A program made the position numbers and the translations under genes. The notes beneath the pieces are model-generated. The model saw only the letters and a program-made list of their open reading frames with translations. It ran no database searches and was not told where the DNA came from. A DNA stretch of 64,000 nt from UBA6136 sp964386975 (lineage in GTDB: Bacteria; Pseudomonadota; Gammaproteobacteria; Methylococcales; Methylococcaceae): NCBI GenBank assembly GCA_964386975.1, contig CAYLUS010000003.1:1-64000 (forward strand). Direction: 5' to 3'. This document shows, one piece after another, positions 61,070 to 64,000 of the stretch. The stretch's first letter is position 1; the number at the start of each line of letters is the position of its first letter.

Positions 61070-62740
61070 CTACTTGTTTTCCATCTGCTCCTTGAAGATG
61101 TCACCCAGGGTCGGCATGGCACTCGCCGCCTGCTGGGTGTAGCCCTTCATGGCAGCGGCTTCATCTTCCTGATCCTTGGCCTTGACCGACAGCGTGATGG
61201 ACTTGCTCTTCTTGTCGACGCCCATGAACTTGGCTTCGATTTCATCGCCGACGTTCAACTGGGTTCTGGCATCCTCGACGCGGTCACGCGAGAGCTCAGA
61301 GGCTCTGAGGTAGCCTTCGACACTATCAGCCAGAACAATGACAGCCCCTTTGGCGTCCACTTCCTTGACGGTACCCATGACCAGGTCACCCTTCTCATGC
61401 GTTGCCAAGTAGTTCTGGAACGGATCCTGCTCAAGCTGCTTGATTCCGAGCGAAATGCGCTCTCTCTCAGGGTCAATGGCCAGAATAACGGTTTCGACTT
61501 CATCGCCCTTCTTGTAGTTGCGAATCGCTTCTTCGCCCGCCACGTTCCAGGAGATGTCCGACAGATGAACCAGCCCGTCGATGTTGCCATCAAGGCCAAT
61601 GAACACACCAAAATCGGTGATGGACTTGATGGTGCCAGAGATCTTGTCACCCTTGTTATGGGTTGAGGCAAACTCATCCCACGGGTTGGCACGGCACTGC
61701 TTCATGCCCAGCGAGATGCGGCGACGCTCCTCGTCAATATCAAGGACCATGACTTCGCACTCATCGCCAAGTTGAACCAGCTTGGACGGGTTGACGTTCT
61801 TGTTGGTCCAGTCCATTTCGGAGACGTGAACCAGACCTTCGACGCCCTCTTCAAGCTCAACGAAGCAACCGTAATCGGTCAGATTGCTGACCTTGCCGAA
61901 CAGGCGGGTGCCGGCCGGGTAGCGACGGGCAATGTTCAGCCACGGATCTTCGCCCAACTGCTTGAGGCCCAGTGAGACGCGGTTCTTTTCCTGGTCATAC
62001 TTGAGGACCTTGACCTGGATTTCCTGGCCAATTTCCACCGCTTCAGACGGATGGCGAACGCGCTTCCATGCCATGTCGGTAATGTGGAGCAGACCATCGA
62101 CGCCGCCGAGATCGATAAATGCACCGTAATCGGTGAGGTTCTTGACCACACCGGCAACGATCGCGCCTTCCTTGAGGTTCTCGAGCAGCGCTTCCTTTTC
62201 AGCGCTGAACTCAGACTCAACCACCGCACGGCGGGAGAGAACCACGTTGTTGCGTTTCTGATCGATCTTGATGACCTTGAATTCCAGATCGCGGCCTTCG
62301 AGGTAGGCGGTATCACGGACCGGACGCACATCCACCAAAGACCCCGGAAGGAATGCGCGCAGCGCGCCGATGGCAACCGTGAAGCCACCACGGACTTTGC
62401 CGGTCAGGCGGCCAACGACGGTCTCATTGGTTTCATGTGCCTTTTCAAGATCGGTCCATGCCTTAAGGCGCTTTGCCTTGTCGCGCGAGAGGAGGGTCGC
62501 TCCCAGACCGTCTTCGAGGAGTTCAAGGGTGCACTCGACGGTATCACCGACTGCCACTTCCAACTGTCCATCGGCATCCAGGAACTGCCACTTGGGCACG
62601 ACCCCTTCTGACTTCAGGCCTGCATTGACCACCACTACATCAGAGCCGATGTCCACGACGGTGCCGCGGATGACACTGCCAGGACGCATTTCGGCCTGGG
62701 CTACGCTCTGTTCAAAAAGTTCAGCAAAGCTCTCGCTCAT
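61070..62740 (-). CDS. rpsA: 30S ribosomal protein S1
   Basis: Six-S1-domain RNA-binding ribosomal protein that helps start translation. 556 residues. Typical S1 repeats: MRPGSVIRGTVVDIGSDVVVVNAG; GGFTVAIGALRAFLPGSLVD; KNLTDYGAFIDLGGVDGLLHITDM; SNLTDYGCFVELEEGVEGLVHVSEM; KSITDFGVFIGLDGNIDGLVHLSDI; and a final repeat with ADSVEGYLRASEL. Conserved order aroA-cmk-rpsA-ihfB. The 103 bp upstream should hold its promoter and the structured leader through which S1 represses its own translation, though I see no specific fold by eye. Confidence 0.97.
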   Translation of the reverse strand: MSESFAELFEQSVAQAEMRPGSVIRGTVVDIGSDVVVVNAGLKSEGVVPKWQFLDADGQLEVAVGDTVECTLELLEDGLGATLLSRDKAKRLKAWTDLEKAHETNETVVGRLTGKVRGGFTVAIGALRAFLPGSLVDVRPVRDTAYLEGRDLEFKVIKIDQKRNNVVLSRRAVVESEFSAEKEALLENLKEGAIVAGVVKNLTDYGAFIDLGGVDGLLHITDMAWKRVRHPSEAVEIGQEIQVKVLKYDQEKNRVSLGLKQLGEDPWLNIARRYPAGTRLFGKVSNLTDYGCFVELEEGVEGLVHVSEMDWTNKNVNPSKLVQLGDECEVMVLDIDEERRRISLGMKQCRANPWDEFASTHNKGDKISGTIKSITDFGVFIGLDGNIDGLVHLSDISWNVAGEEAIRNYKKGDEVETVILAIDPERERISLGIKQLEQDPFQNYLATHEKGDLVMGTVKEVDAKGAVIVLADSVEGYLRASELSRDRVEDARTQLNVGDEIEAKFMGVDKKSKSITLSVKAKDQEDEAAAMKGYTQQAASAMPTLGDIFKEQMENK

Positions 62741-62843
62741 AAAAATCTTCTAATTGCACCCTTGTCCTTAAAACAAGAACGGGCGACTGTGAAATGAAAA
62801 GAAGCCGGTATCTAATTGGATAGCCCGGCACCCATGACTCGAA

Positions 62844-63515
62844 TCAGGACCCTTTACCAGCGACCAGCGCCAGAACCTGTTGAACGACCTCCTCGATTCC
62901 AACGGCAGAGGAATCAATGAAGAGGGCTCCATCGGCCATGACCAGGGGGGCCTCCTTGCGTTCCCGATCGCGTCGGTCACGCTCTTCGATTTCTCGAGTC
63001 AAGCCTTCAAGATTAACAGTTAGTCCCTTATCCTTCAACTGGTTATAGCGCCGTATGGCTCGGACTTCGGCACTTGCTGTCAGGAAGACTTTATAAAGGG
63101 CATCAACAAAAACCACCGTGCCCATGTCCCGACCATCGGCGACCAGACCGGGCGCTCTGCAAAAGGCGCGCTGCTTTTCCAGCAAGGCGGCACGAACAGG
63201 GCCCAGCGCCGCCACCTTGGAGGCAGCCGCTCCGGTGGTTTCAAGCCCGATCTGATCGGCAATATTTTCACCTTGAAGCAGCACCTTAGGGGGCTCATCG
63301 GCCGTGAAGGCAAGATCCATCTCTGCCGCAATCGCGGTAATTTCATCCACGGCATCAAAGTCGATACCGGCCCGCATCACCGCCACCGCGAGGGAGCGGT
63401 AGATGGCGCCGCTGTCGAGAAAATGCCAACCGAGCGTCCGAGCTACCGAACGCGCGACCGTACCCTTACCAGATCCACTGGGACCATCGATGGTCAGTAT
63501 GGGGATTCCACCCAT
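62844..63515 (-). CDS. cmk: Cytidylate kinase
   Basis: Phosphorylates CMP and dCMP. 223 residues. P-loop DGPSGSGKGTVAR at ~10-22, then DSGAIYRSLAVAV, the LVADGRDMGTVVFVDA core and the C-terminal RDRRDRERKEAPL lid. Starts 3 bp after the aroA stop, so the pair is co-transcribed. Confidence 0.95.
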   Translation of the reverse strand: MGGIPILTIDGPSGSGKGTVARSVARTLGWHFLDSGAIYRSLAVAVMRAGIDFDAVDEITAIAAEMDLAFTADEPPKVLLQGENIADQIGLETTGAAASKVAALGPVRAALLEKQRAFCRAPGLVADGRDMGTVVFVDALYKVFLTASAEVRAIRRYNQLKDKGLTVNLEGLTREIEERDRRDRERKEAPLVMADGALFIDSSAVGIEEVVQQVLALVAGKGS

Positions 63516-63518
63516 TGG

Positions 63519-64000
63519 TTAACCATCCACCCGGGAGGTCACGGAAAGGCCCAACTGACGCGCCAGCGCGACAAAGCTTGGAAACGAGGTGTTGACGTTT
63601 TCACAATCGCAAATAACGATCTCGCCCTTGGCTCGGAGACCTGCAATCGAGAATGCCATGGCAATCCGATGATCGCCGTGAGAGATGACCTCGCCACCGC
63701 CCATGGGGCCACCCTGAATGACCATGCCATCGGGGGTCGGTTCAGCGTTGACGCCCAGCACCTTGAGCCCATCGGCCATCACCTGGATGCGATCACTTTC
63801 CTTGACCCGAAGCTCTTCAGCGCCGGTCAGGCGGGTTTCACCCTGGGCGCATGCAGCGGCCACAAACAACACAGGGAATTCGTCGATTGCCAGAGGGACC
63901 AGCGCCTCGGGAATCTGGATCCCCTTGAGCGCGCTCTCCTGAATGCGGATATCGGCCACAGGCTCGCCACCGACCTCCCGGGCATTGAGAATTTCAATGC
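63519..64000 (-). CDS. aroA: 3-phosphoshikimate 1-carboxyvinyltransferase, 5' part beyond window
   Basis: EPSP synthase, shikimate pathway step six. Only the C-terminal ~160 residues are inside; the frame is open at 64000. Readable marks: IEILNAREVGGEPVADIRI, EELRVKESDRI (catalytic Lys, Glu, Asp, Arg), GDHRIAMAFSIAGL and the C-terminal CDCENVNTSFPSF. The first gene of the aroA-cmk-rpsA unit within view. Confidence 0.95.
   Translation of the reverse strand, partial: IEILNAREVGGEPVADIRIQESALKGIQIPEALVPLAIDEFPVLFVAAACAQGETRLTGAEELRVKESDRIQVMADGLKVLGVNAEPTPDGMVIQGGPMGGGEVISHGDHRIAMAFSIAGLRAKGEIVICDCENVNTSFPSFVALARQLGLSVTSRVDG

Overview
The window is one continuous stretch of a moderately GC-rich chromosome of a Gram-negative bacterium. 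One 100-N scaffold gap lies at 3118-3217. The conserved block aroA-cmk-rpsA-ihfB-lapB at the right end, ppi next to lpxH, an RlhA-type U32 protein, IHF, a periplasmic haem-type fatty acid cis/trans isomerase and several outer-membrane proteins point to Pseudomonadota, most likely a gammaproteobacterium or a lineage near the gamma/beta border (Acidithiobacillia-like is possible). I cannot fix the genus. Gene density is high, most genes are housekeeping, envelope or stress genes, and I see no intact phage, insertion sequence, CRISPR array, tRNA or rRNA.

Layout. 1-5 kb: membrane diguanylate cyclase, beta-carbonic anhydrase, a histidine kinase and a LuxR-type regulator that both run into the gap. 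5-8.2 kb: MsrQ-like membrane haem protein, then a minus-strand operon of truncated haemoglobin, ferredoxin-NAD(P)H reductase and HPP/CBS membrane protein. 8.4-17 kb: small secreted protein, YigZ, a 1247-residue CheB/CheR/kinase/receiver fusion, rlhA, a membrane protein and a patatin-like lipase. 17-21 kb: secreted GH18 chitinase, sigma-54 activator, TauE/SafE-like membrane protein. 21.5-25.6 kb: cis/trans isomerase, MDR dehydrogenase, small envelope proteins. 25.9-29.8 kb: RTX protein, fold-III PLP decarboxylase, CorA. 30-34 kb: minus-strand operon of an SbmA/YddA-type transporter with a wrecked ATPase domain, a periplasmic TPR protein and a GT21/HpnI-like glycosyltransferase. 34-38 kb: a second carbonic anhydrase, SulP transporter, cyclophilin, LpxH. 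38.6-48 kb: phosphate-type porin, acidic-tailed lipoprotein, an RND permease-adaptor-TAXI operon, an outer-membrane protein and a PepSY-like protein. 48.5-56.6 kb: ferritin-like protein, PspC protein, VOC protein, GH57, uvrB, aspartate aminotransferase, galU. 56.7-59.1 kb: an accessory pocket with a collapsed relBE remnant and an AT-rich orphan gene. 59.3 kb to the end: lapB-ihfB-rpsA-cmk-aroA.

How the genes fit together. Several neighbourhoods look functional. The haemoglobin-reductase-HPP operon could handle nitric oxide and nitrite. The dead-ATPase transporter, TPR protein and lipid glycosyltransferase could make and move a glycolipid. The carbonic anhydrase beside SulP suggests bicarbonate uptake. 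The cis/trans isomerase, RND pump and porin are envelope-stress functions. The strongest candidates for something undescribed are the transporter whose nucleotide-binding domain has lost every catalytic motif, the haemoglobin operon, and the AT-rich orphan protein. All functional statements rest on reading motifs by eye; no database search was possible.
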